Of a stretch of DNA of 64,000 bases, positions 48,811 to 59,933 are shown piece after piece. Both the position numbers and the translations under genes were made by a program. This DNA comes from Plantago ovata (lineage: Eukaryota > Streptophyta > Magnoliopsida > Lamiales > Plantaginaceae): contig CM051457.1 in the NCBI GenBank assembly GCA_028274465.1, forward strand, positions 99,695,982 to 99,759,981. Reading direction: 5' to 3'. The notes below the pieces were generated by a model, which made no database searches, had not been told where the DNA came from, and saw only the letters and a program-made list of their open reading frames with translations. Positions within the stretch are counted from its first letter, which is position 1. The number at the start of each line of letters is the position of its first letter.

Positions 48811-49469
48811 TCTCTAGTTTACTTCTCTACTAGCCTGTTCCTCATGTCAAAAATTGATTGGTCTATTACTAAGTATGGGTAATTATTTCTGTCATGGCGT
48901 ATTGTAGTGGCAATACATGTGAATTTAGTAACAGATCAAAATGACAAAGAAGTGTTGTATGGTGGCATTTTCAATTGTTGTCGTGAGTAATTTCAGAGGC
49001 TGTTTGACTCTATTAGGAGATGAATTAGAGCTCAACCCTTAAAACATGAATAGGAATTCATTTTAGAGGAGAGGGGAAAAATTGTGTTTGGATGAATTTT
49101 AAGGAAAAATAGATGTATCTAGTAAGATAATAATGATGAGTGGAAGAGAATGTGTTTGTTTGGTACTAGGAACGGAAATTGAGGAAAATCTTTGTTGGGT
49201 TGTTATGTTGGGAGATATAATAATGGGTTGTGGATGATGAATAAAGAAACATTGTTACACAATATGGAAATGTCTTCCGTTTGACGTATCCGTCGACCAA
49301 AAAAAATTTCTTTTTTTTTCCCATGACGAAAATAATTTAATAATAATCTCCAACAAAAGTAGAGATAGAGCTCCGCCCTTGCAATTGGGTCGTTGCGCCC
49401 TGTTTTTTATTTTTTTCCCGTTTTTTATTTTTTTTCCTAGTGCATATACTTATTTTAATTCTTTTGCAA
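48811..49469. other. Spacer between the LINE 5' end and the copia element
   Basis: The first 40 bp or so are probably LINE 5' UTR. The rest is AT-rich with no supported gene, RNA or repeat; T-rich runs occur near 49305 and 49410-49435. Confidence 0.5.
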
Positions 49470-49474
49470 TTATT

Positions 49475-51559
49475 TGAGAGTGTATATGTCCTAGAGACAG
49501 TCCTTACTAAGGGCATGGTGCCCTTATAGAGGGCATATATGTACTGTTACACAGGTCAACGTAATATAATATATGTTTGTTGCATTTTACTATTGAGTAT
49601 CGCTTTCATATTTATATTACCCCAGGCTGCAGCATGTCATATCTTTATTGCTGTCTGTATTGATATTAAACATGTCCCCTCGGATAGATGACCGATCACA
49701 CAGTTAGTGGGAGCTATGTGACTTATCATCTATCCCAAACTCTCCCTAGTCGTTGTTCATCTCAGATGTGGGGGTCTGAATGAACCTGACAAGACTAGTA
49801 TGCGTGGAGGTTATACTTGTTGGAGCAAGTGTGAGCCGATCCCACAGCCACGGAACGGATTGTTGGACAATCGAGAAATGTTCCCATAACTGCGCATAGT
49901 TGTTCGAAGAAGCTTTATCGAACAATGGAAGTACCCACCGGACACTCCCATCGATGTATACTCTAATGCGACGTGTCTATGGGAACTGGTGAGTTGTCGA
50001 AGTGATGCCATTCGTCCTTTGTACTTACAGGACTTTATCATCACATTTGTTGCCCCATATCCTTGGTGGACCCGTCGATGTCATCTCTGAATAAGCAGCT
50101 GACCTAAGACACGATCCAGGATTATGGCTAAATACAAATTGGGGTGATAAGTGATTCTGTGAAGGATTCATCTCTCAAGTGTAGCACAGGAGAGCACTGC
50201 TCATAGTCTGCATAGTTGTGTTGGTAAAGTCCCTGGCCAGTGCAAATGATATATTATGATGGTCATAAGTATATCCTAACCAAGCAACTCCCTGAGACGC
50301 CCGTGGATGTATTGTTGGGATAGGTACTTCATCGATCCTAGATACATTCGAGCAAGTCAGATGAAGGGACGTTACCATCGCCGCGTTGAGCGCGACAGGC
50401 TTCGCAACGAAAGGGTTAGCTTTGAGAAACCTCTCAAACGTCCTCACATATTAATATTGCAAATGGAACCGTCTAGGAATTCCATGTTGCCTAGTCTAGG
50501 ACTTGCTTAATACGGTGAGGCCATATGGGTCACACTATGTGGTGATTCAGTCTATCAGAATATCCTTGAAGATGCAATCGCAATTAATTTGGAATTAATT
50601 GTGATTTATGGATTATAATTGATTTGGAATTAATTATAATATTTGGTGGCTCAATTAATGATTTGGAATTATTAATTGAATTGGCTAATTAATTGTATTT
50701 TATGTAAATACAATTAAAGATTATGTTTTGGAAATATAATGGAGGTTTGATTAGAAAGGATATGTTAATTTAGAATTAACATATGCACTTGGGAAAAATC
50801 TACTTGGAGTTTGAATTGCCTTAGAACTATAAGTGGGTCCCAAAATTGGGACCCACCTACTGTCCCAGGGACAGAGCGCGCGCGCGTGGATTAGTAGGGG
50901 AAGGAGTTCGACTCCTTCCTCTATTAGAAGTCCAAGGGATAAGTTAGATTTTCCTGATTGAGTTTTAATTTGATTAGGAATGAATCTAGACTTGATATTG
51001 GTTTCCTTGTGCGATAAGAATTAGATTCTTATTCCTTTACGAAGTCTAATTGCTTATGCTTTAGGCTTCTATAGACTACTATATACAGTGGACTATAAGA
51101 GAGTTTTACACACAGTTTTTCAGAGATAGACTTTCACAGTCATTCTACCCAGTTTTCTTAGAGAAAATAAAAACTCTCCCCTCCTCTTTAGCCACCCGCG
51201 CGCGCGCCACCACCGGAGGAATTGCCGCCCCGTCTTCTTGGTCACACAAAGAATATCCTAGCATTCTTCCGATAGGATGTTCATCCGTGGATACCAAGGT
51301 TGAGGTTCTAGGAGCTGGAAACTAACTCTTATTGTCTTGCAGATATAAAGAGCATTGTAAATATCTTCGACTTCGACGAAGGAGAAGATACACCGGAATA
51401 TTACGAAGACTTGGAAGCTGCTTTGGAAGTAATGTTAGTCTTCTAATTGACGTGTTTATATATATACAACATATGCATAATCAATTAACCTGTATGTTAA
51501 AAAAAATTTTGAAATTCCGCTGCGTACCCTAGGGGTAACTCTGACCGTATTTTCTTACA
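49475..51559 (+). repeat. 5' LTR of the copia element
   Basis: Starts TGAGAGTGTATATGTCCTAG and ends TATTTTCTTACA. A likely TATA box CTATATACAG is at about 51079-51088, with transcription expected some 30 bp downstream. Contains CGCGCGCG-type runs near 50875 and 51190. Confidence 0.93.
51079..51088 (+). promoter_or_regulatory. Putative TATA box in the 5' LTR
   Basis: CTATATACAG, followed about 30 bp later by GAGAGTTTTACACACAG. The 3' LTR has CTATATATAG at the equivalent place (59341-59350). Confidence 0.4.
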
Positions 51560-51560
51560 G

Positions 51561-51572
51561 TGGTATCAGAGC
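51561..51572 (+). other. Primer-binding site (initiator tRNA-Met)
   Basis: TGGTATCAGAGC, one base after the LTR end, is complementary to the 3' end of plant initiator tRNA-Met, the usual copia primer. Confidence 0.9.
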
Positions 51573-51729
51573 GAGGTTAATTGATTACGTATATACGTAT
51601 ATATATTGTATGATTTTGTAGATATGTGGATGCAATTGATTCTATGATAAATTTGATTTTCAAAAGTTTTGTTTTTTATATAAATTTAGAATTTATATTT
51701 TTCAGAAAAAAAATGAAATATATATATTT

Positions 51730-51930
51730 TTCGGACCGGGTCGCCTGCGCGAAGCAGACGGCGCCCGGGCGCCTGCGGCCGCAGGCGCGCCCGCGGCACG
51801 GGCGCTAGGCGCCCGTGTGCCGCCCGGCGCCCGAGCGCCGGTCGCTCGGGACCGCGGCGTCGGTACCCGCGTGCCGCGGGCGCCGGGCGCCCGGGGCCGC
51901 GGGCACCGGTGGGACAGGTCCCACGTTTTC
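51730..51930. repeat. Very GC-rich palindromic block in the copia leader
   Basis: About 190 bp of almost pure G/C (for example GGCGCCCGGGCGCCTGCGGC) with many short inverted repeats, sharply bounded by AT-rich flanks including an ATAT run. Open frames in it are by-products of composition. It could fold as an RNA packaging or dimerisation structure, which is inference. Confidence 0.7.
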
Positions 51931-52394
51931 AAAAAAAAAAATATATATATATATTTTTGGGTTGGACCCAAAATCGAATTTTGAAAGTTTTGAGGATTGA
52001 ATTTTATATTTGGAATATAAATATGATTTTAATTGTAATTGTTTCAAACTAGAGGCGTTAAATTTAATTAGTATAAAGTTAAAGGGCTTATTTGTAATTT
52101 ATCAATTTATTGTTTACAAATTAGTCCTTCTACTTTTGAATTTTAGATTTAACACCTCTAAGGTTTTTAAAATTACAATTAAGTCCTTTGGGTTTTCGAA
52201 AATTGCTACTTGGTCAATAGAATTTTCGAATATTCAATCTAGTCCAAATTTTCAATTATTTCATAGAGATTATAATTTTCATAATGAAATTATGAAGTCA
52301 TTTGTCATCCACATAGGCTACTAGTTTCATATGCTCAATATGCTATTGTTTGACAATGCATGTTTAAATACCATGTTTTTACATTCCGTTCGAC

Positions 52395-52562
52395 CGCTAT
52401 GCATGCGAGGGTAGGCGGCGCCCTCTTATATGTCGGACCGCATATTTATGTATGGGTAGGCGGCACCCATTATGTGTTTGACCGCGTTTAGAACTAGAAT
52501 GGATAGGCGGCATCCATTACGTGTAGACCGTTCATGCATGATGGGTAGGCGGCGCCCTTATT
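52395..52562 (+). repeat. Four imperfect tandem repeats (42-47 bp) in the copia leader
   Basis: TAGGCGGC recurs at 52412, 52457, 52504 and 52546, each within a unit ending in GACCGC or GACCGT. Only the core and the GACCG box are well conserved. Confidence 0.8.
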
Positions 52563-53131
52563 TATTTGTAGATGACTGATAACAACCCTCAAGCTACAAG
52601 CCCCAACCAATATAAGTACATAAATATATATATATGTATGTATTTCTGAGATGCTTTCCGTAGGGTGCTTTAATTCTGAACTTTCATTGCGTTTTCAAGT
52701 ATTGGCGACCTCGTCTTACAGACTCGCAGTAATCGTCAGATTAGAGTAAGCCTATGGTTATGACTTACTGCATATTGTATCTAGCGACCTCGATAGGTAC
52801 AATATGTAGGGCATCGGGTTAAATTAGATTTAACAACCAAGAGTTGCGTGACGCAATTGGATAGTCTTACTAGTCCTACCGGTCATATTATGCTATGCGA
52901 CCAGCCCCCGTTGGAGTGTGGCATAATATGGATTTGGATCTTGGTCACTACGGTAACTTGTTGGACATTACCCGTATGTTTGTTGTGGGGGCAAGCATAT
53001 GTGAAAATAGTGGGAGCTAAACAGCTAAAGGACCTTGTTGATTAGTTATGTTGACTGTGTATTTAGAAATAATATTTCAATAGTTGATTTATTATTTTCG
53101 TTCTATATTATTTCTCCTTAGGATATTAGAT

Positions 53132-56100
53132 ATGGCGAGTATCTTGCTCCGTGCTGTCTTGGAGAAGCAAATTTTAACCGGACCAAACATCCTAGATTAG
53201 ATCAGGAATATACGTTTGGTGTTGAGGTACGAAAAGATTGAGTACGTCTTGGACGAGGTTATTCCCGTGTGCCCCGAAAATCAGACTGCCGATCAGGTTG
53301 CTGCTTGGAATCAAGCCAACAAGGCAAGGTCTGATAAGCATCTTGAGGATGCTAAATCCGCGTAGTGTATTATGCTGGCGGCAATGAGCAATGAGCTGCA
53401 GAGGCAACATGAAAGCATGTTGCCGTATGAGATGTTAAAACATCTTGAGTCGCTCTTTAAGACGACGGCTAGAAGTGTTGAATTTGATTTGATCAAAGAC
53501 ATACACAGATGCAAGCTCAGTGAAGGAGGGAACATGTCTGAGCATGTTCTCAAAATGATTGGTCTCTTTGAAAAGCTTGCCGATGCCGGCGTTAAGCTAG
53601 AGAACAAGATCATGGTGATCTTTGTCCTTCAATCATTGCCGAGTTCGTATTCGCAGTTCATCATTAATTACACGATGAATGCGAAGGACGTAACACTGCC
53701 TGAACTTCATAATCTGCTGAAGACATATGATCAAACTCTTCCTAAGAAGGAAAAGTCGATCATACTTGTTGGGCAACCGTCTAACTCGAACCCGAAAAGT
53801 AAAGGTGCTAAGAGTAAGGGAAAGTCGGGAGGCAAGGCTAACACTTGGAGTGATAAGACAAAGCGTCCGAACCAGAAAAGGAAGTTCAAGAGAAGCGGAA
53901 TGGTGCGCACAGATGAATGTCTTTTCTGTAAGCAGAAAGGACATTGGAAGAAAGATTGCCCAAAGCTTAGGGCAGATCAAGCCAAGAAGTCATCAGCTTC
54001 TGGCTCAAGTATGTTTTTTATTGAAATGAACATGACTACTTTTGACTCCAATGGTTGGGTATTAGATACAGCCTGTGGCTCACACATTTGTAATAATGTG
54101 CAGGGGCTAATTGATCACAGGCTAGTCAAGCAAGGTGAAATCGACTTGCATGTTGGGAACGGCAATCCAGTTGAAGCCAAACGCGTTGGACGCAGCAAGA
54201 TAGATTTACCTTCGGGACAATGTTTAGAACTTGATAATGTTTATTTTGTTCCATCCATTGTCAGAAATATTATTTCCATTCCATTGTTAGACAATATGGG
54301 TTTTTCCTTTCGATTTGCGAATAATACTTGTTATTTTTCATTAAATGATCAGTATTATGGAAAGGCTCGCTTGGTGAATGGTTTATATATTTTGCAAAGT
54401 AGTCTACCTTTATTTCAAATACATAACAAACAACCGTCTTCAAGTAAGAAGAATATTCCATCTTATCTATGGCATTGTCAGCTAGGCCATATCAATGAAA
54501 CACGGATTCAAAGACTAAGGAAGTTGGACTACTTAGAACCATTTGATTTCGAATCATATGGTACATGTGAATCTTGTGTTAAGGGTAAGATGACGAACAA
54601 ACCTTTGTTGGACAAGGTGTTCGTGCCACTCGCTGCTTAGAGCTCATACATACCGATGTATGTGGACCGTTTAAAGTCCATGCGCGTGGGGGTTATCCTT
54701 ACTTCGTTACCTTTACTAACGATTTCTCAAGGTATGGATATATTTATCTTATGAAGAATAAATCCGAGAGCTTTGGGAAATTCAAGGAGTTTAGGAACGA
54801 GGTCGAGAATGAATTGAACCTAAGGATAGTCACTCTTCGATCGGATCGAGGAGGTGAATACCTCAGTGAAGAATTTATCGATTACTTGAAGGAAAATGGG
54901 ATTCAATCGCAATGGACTCCTCCTGGAACACCGCAGTTAAACGGTGTGTCTGAGAGGAGGAATCGAACCCTGTTAGACATGGTAAGATCAATGATTGGAT
55001 TCTCGACTCTTCCAAAGTATCTGTGGGATATGCACTACAAACTGCAATCTACATTCTGAACCGTGTACCATCTAAATCAGTGGAGAAAACTCCTTATGAG
55101 TTATGGAAGGGAAAGAAGCCTTCACTAGGCTATCTTAGACCTTGGGGCTGTCCTGCGATAGTCAAGCTGATGCTCACTGATAAGTTAGATGCCAAGGGTG
55201 TCAAAGTATATTTCATAGGCTATCCTCGTCAGACGAGAGGCTATGAATTCTATCATGCTGAAGATCACAAGGTGATCGTGTCTAGAAACATGAAGTTTTT
55301 AGAAGCTGAATACCTCGAAGAAGAGAGGTTAGATGATATGATAGAACTTGAAGAAATTCAAGACTTTGACACGCGCGAACATGAGGTCTCTAAATCTTCT
55401 GATTTGGACTCAAGTTCAGTGGGAGCTTTCGAAGCAGACAAGGGTGATGATATGACACTTGCTAGGCATGTCATAGTCAGTGGGAGTCCTGTGATTAGAT
55501 CAACAGTTGAAACCACACCAATAGAACCCGTTGTCAACCAACCTGTGCAACAACTTGCACAAGAGCAGCCTCCCGCAAGGGAACAGGGTCGCGCCCAACA
55601 ACCAACTGCATCAGTACCCACTGATAATGTTCGTGTTACACGAAGCCAGAAAAGAAAAGCACCAGAACAAGTCGAGCTCCGTAGGTCGAAGAGGATCCTA
55701 AGAGGACCTCAGAAGCAAAGCCTTATGATAGAAGACATCAGTGAACTTGATGTCGGTTTATCAGATCGGGAAGATCCCGAGACCTACAAAGAGGCAATAA
55801 TTGATATTGACTCAGACAAATGGCAAGAGGCCATGGAATTAGAAATGGATTCAATGTACCAGAACCAAGTTTGGAACTTGGTAGACTTGCCCCAAGGGGT
55901 TAGACCAATTGGGTGTAAATGGGTCTTTAAACGAAAGACAGATGCCGATGGCAAGGTACAAACGCACAAAGCTAGGCTTGTGGCGAAAGGCTACACGCAA
56001 AGGTATGGCATCGATTACGATGAAACCTTTTCACCGGTAGCAAAATTGAAGTCCATTCGAATTCTACTTGCGATAGCTGCCTACTATGATTATGAAATCT

Positions 56101-57721
56101 GGCAAATGGATGTAAAGACAGTCTTCCTCAATGGCAACCTTGAGGAAGAGGTCTATATGGTACAGCCGGAAGGTTTTATTAGTAAAACCAGGCCAACTAC
56201 TGTATGCAAATTACAAAGATCCATCTATGGGCTAAAGCAAGCGTCAAGGAGCTGAAATATCCGCTTTGATGAAGCTGTCAAATCGTTTGACTTCATCAGA
56301 AGCAAGGAAGATCCCTGTGTCTACGCGAGACACAGCGACAAAGGAGTTGTTTTCATGATCATTTATGTAGATGACATTTTGATCATGGGAAACAATGTCT
56401 CTATGCTAGAAGAGACTAAAGTTTGGTTATCAAGTACCTTCTCGATGAAGGACTTGGGTGAAGCGAACTACATCCTAGGGATCAAGATCTTTAGAGATAG
56501 ATCCAAGAGGATGTTGGGAATGACACAGTCCACCTACATCGACAAAATACTGTAAAACCAGGCCAACTACTGTATGCAAATTACAAAGATCCATCTATGG
56601 GCTAAAGCAAGCGTCAAGGAGCTGGAATATCCGCTTTGATGAAGCTGTCAAATCGTTTGACTTCATCAGAAGCAAGTAAGATCCCTGTGTCTACGCGAGA
56701 CACAGCGACAAAGGAGTTGTTTTCATGATCATTTATGTAGATGACATTTTGATCATGGGAAACAATGTCTCTATGCTAGAAGAGACTAAAGTTTGGTTAT
56801 CAAGTACCTTCTCGATGAAGGACTTGGGTGAAGCGAACTACATCCTAGGGATCAAGATCTTTAGAGATAGATCCAAGAGGATGTTGGGAATGACACAGTC
56901 CACCTACATCGACAAAATACTGAAGCGTTATAAGATGGACGACTCAAAGAGAGGCTTTCTCCCAGCTAGGCATGAGATTGTCTTATCAGTTAAGGATGGT
57001 CCTAAAACTGATGAAGAAAGAAATGCAATGAGTCGTGTGCCCTATGCTTCGGCAGTAGGGTCTATAATGTATGCAATGAATTGCACAAGGCCCGATGTGG
57101 CATATGCGCTTAGTGTCACTTGTCGACACCAACAGAATCCAGGAGTACCTCACTGGACTGCTGTGAAGAACATTCTTAAGTAACTTAGACGGACTAAAGA
57201 GATGTTCTTGGTGTTTGGTGGAGAACCAGAATTAAAGATGTCTGGGTATGTCGACGCTGGATTTGAATCAGATCCTGATGACTTTAAGTCACATACAGGA
57301 TACGTATTCAAATTGAACGGAGGAGCTGTTTGTTGAAAGAGTTCTAAGCAAGCCACGGTTGCTGACTCATCCACAGAGGCCGAGTACATTGCTGCATCAG
57401 AAGCATCGAAAGGAGCTGTCTGGATTTCAGAGTTCTTGAAGGAATTGAGGGTTGTTCGTGCTCCCAGTCCAATAACGATTTATTGTGACAATACGGGCGC
57501 CGTTTGCTCAAGCTAGGGAGCCTAGATCTACAAACAAGAACAAACATGTACTTAGAAAATATCACGTTATACGTGAGATTATAGATAGAGGAGAAGTTAG
57601 TATAGAACGTGTCTCAACCACAGACAACGTGGCAGATCCTTTCACCAAGGTCTTATCAGTGGAAGTCCACTTAAGACATTATGCTAATCTGGGCATTAGG
57701 CATAAAGGTGACTGGCTCTAG
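53132..57721 (+). pseudogene. Copia gag-pol polyprotein (multiple lesions)
   Basis: Starts ATG at 53132 (MASILLRAVLEKQ). Gag runs to about 54000 with a CCHC knuckle (CLFCKQKGHWKKDC). Protease has LDTACGSHIC at about 54056, integrase spans about 54470-55260 (WHCQLGHIN; HTDVCGPF; SDRGGEYLS), reverse transcriptase about 55800-56920 (YVDDILI), RNase H to 57718 (SSTEAEYIA). Lesions seen: TAG at 53198-53200 and 53363-53365; frameshifts near 54640 and 55030; TGA at 56253-56255; a 370-bp duplication in reverse transcriptase; TAA at 56677-56679 and 57181-57183; TGA at 57334-57336; a frameshift near 57500. Confidence 0.93.
56182..56921 (+). repeat. 370-bp tandem duplication inside reverse transcriptase
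   Basis: Copy 1 is 56182-56551 and copy 2 is 56552-56921, both starting GTAAAACCAGGCCAACTACT and ending GACAAAATACT(G). Because 370 is not a multiple of three the frame is lost. Copy 1 has TGA where copy 2 has TGG; copy 2 has TAA where copy 1 has GAA. Confidence 0.95.
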
Positions 57722-57724
57722 TCC

Positions 57725-57735
57725 AAGTGGGAGAT
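57725..57735 (+). other. Polypurine tract of the copia element
   Basis: AAGTGGGAGAT immediately before the 3' LTR start TGATAGTG. Confidence 0.8.
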
Positions 57736-59820
57736 TGATAGTGTATATGTCCTAGAGACAGTCCTTACTAAGGGCATGGTGCCCTTATAGAGGACATATA
57801 TGTACTATTACACAGGTCAACGTAATATAATATATGTTTGTTGCATTTTACTATTAATATCGCTTTCATATTTATATTACACCAGGCTGCAACATGTCAT
57901 ATCTTTATTGCTGTCTGTATTGATATTAAACATGTCCCCTCGGATAGAAGACCGATCACACAGTTAGTGGGAGCTATGTGAGTTATCATCTATCACAAAC
58001 TCTCCCTAGTCGTGGTTCATCTCGGATGTGGGGGTCTGAATGAACCTGACAAGACTAGTATGCGTAGAGGTTATACTTTTTGGAGCAAGTGTGAGCCGAT
58101 CCCACGGCCACGGAACGGATTGTTGGACAATCGAGAAACGTTCCCATAACTGCGCATAGTTGTTCGAAGAAGCTTTATCGAACAATGGAAGTACCCACCG
58201 GACACTCCCATCGATGTATACTCTACACCAACGTGTCTATGGGAACCGGTGAGTTGTCGAAGTGATGCCATTCGTCCTTTGTACTTACAGGACTTTATCA
58301 TCACATTTGTTGCCCCATATCCTTGGTGGACCCGTCGACGTCATCTTTGAATAAGCAGCTGACCTAAGACACGATCCAGGATTATGGCTAAATACAAATG
58401 GGGTTGATAAGTGATTCTGTGAAGGATTCATCTCTCAAGTGTAGCACAGGAGTGCACTGCTCATAGTCTGCATAGTTGTGTTGGTAAAGTCACTGGCCAG
58501 TGCAAATGATATATTATGATGGTCATAAGTATATCCTAACCAAGCAACTCCCTGAGACGCCCGTGGATGTATTATTGGGATAGACACTTCATCGATCCTA
58601 GATACATTCGAGCAAGTCAGATGAAGGGACGTTACCATCGCCGCGTTGAGCGCGACAGGCTTCGCAACAAAAGGGTTAGCTTTGAGAAACCTCTCAAACG
58701 TCCTCACGTATTAATATTGCAAATAGAACCGTCTAGGAATTCCATGTTGCCTAGTCTAGGACTTGCTTATTACGGTGAGGCCCTATGGGTCACACTATGT
58801 GGTGATTCAGCCTATCAGAATATCCTTGAAGATGGAATCGCAATTAATTTGGAATTAATTGTGATTGATGGATTATAATTGATTTGGAATTAATTATAAT
58901 ATTTGGTGGCTCAATTAATGATTTGGAATTATTAATTGAATTGGCTAATTAATTGTATTTTATGTAAATACAATTAAAGATTATATTTTGGAAATATAAT
59001 GGAGGTTTGATTAGAAAGGATATGTTAATTTAGAATTAACATATGCACTTGGGCAAAATCTACTTGGAGTTTGAATTGCCTTAGAACTATAAGTGGGTCC
59101 CAAAATTGGGACCCACCTACTGTCCCTGGGAGAGCGCGCGCGCGCGCGTGGATGAGTAGGGGAAGGAGTTCGACTCCTTCCTCTATTAGAAGTCCAAGGG
59201 ATAAGTTAGATTTTCCTGATTAAGTTTTAATTTGATTGGGAATGAATCTAGACTTGATATTGGTTTCCTTGTGCGATAGGAATTAGATTCTTATTCCTTT
59301 ACGAAGTCTAATTGCTTATGCTTTAGGCTTCTATAGACTACTATATATAGTGGACTATAAGAGAGTTTTACACACAGTTTTTCAGAGATAGACTTTCACA
59401 GTCATTCTACCCAGTTTTCTTAGAGAAAATAAAAACTCTCCCCTCCTCTTCAGCCACCAGCGCGCGCCACCACCGGAGGAATTGCCGCCCCGTCTTCTTG
59501 GTCACACAAAGAATATCCTAGCATTCTTCCGATAGGCTGTTCATCCGTGGATACCAAGGTTGAGGTTCTAGGAGCTGGAAACTAACTCTTATTGTCTTGC
59601 AGATATAAAGAGCATTGTAGATATCTTCGACTTCGACGAAGGAGAAGATACACCGGAATATTACGAAGACTTGGAAGCTGCTTTGGAAGTAAGGTTAGTC
59701 TTCTAATTGACGTGTTTATATATATACGACATATGCATAATCAATTAACCTGTATGTTAAGAAAATTTTTGAAATTCCGCTGCGTACCCTAGGGGTAACT
59801 CTGACCGTATTTTTCTTACA
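57736..59820 (+). repeat. 3' LTR of the copia element
   Basis: Starts TGATAGTGTATATGTCC and ends TTTTTCTTACA, the same length as the 5' LTR. Confidence 0.95.
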
Positions 59821-59825
59821 TTATT

Positions 59826-59928
59826 ATGGGCAGTACATATATAAAATAGTTATTCATTTTAGTACAATCCGAATTCAATAACTGCTAACCAGGTAATCCT
59901 TTATTTGCAAACTTATTTTCAGATACCG
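59826..59928. other. Host spacer between two copia insertions
   Basis: About 100 bp of original locus sequence between the full copia element and the inverted solo LTR. It includes TTTGCAAACTTATTTTCAG, which looks like a plus-strand splice acceptor, but I see no exon to match. Confidence 0.5.
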
Positions 59929-59933
59929 ACAGG

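Larger units (their letters stand above)
49475..59820 (+). mobile_element. Full-length Ty1/copia retrotransposon
   Basis: A 10,346-bp element: 5' LTR 49475-51559, PBS, leader, one degenerate gag-pol, polypurine tract, 3' LTR 57736-59820. Both LTRs are 2,085 bp and differ by scattered substitutions and small indels. The 5-bp duplication TTATT lies at 49470-49474 and 59821-59825. Domain order integrase before reverse transcriptase identifies copia. Several stops and frameshifts make it non-autonomous. I could not settle the lineage. Confidence 0.95.

Noticed and set aside
49811..50447. Open frames inside the LTRs repeated at 58071, 58435, 61039 and 61421
   Set aside because: They recur only because the LTR recurs, lie on both strands, and show no protein-like conservation of their own.
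51702..52047. Minus-strand open frames rich in Pro, Arg, Gly and Ala
   Set aside because: They are produced by the GC-rich leader block and have no independent support.
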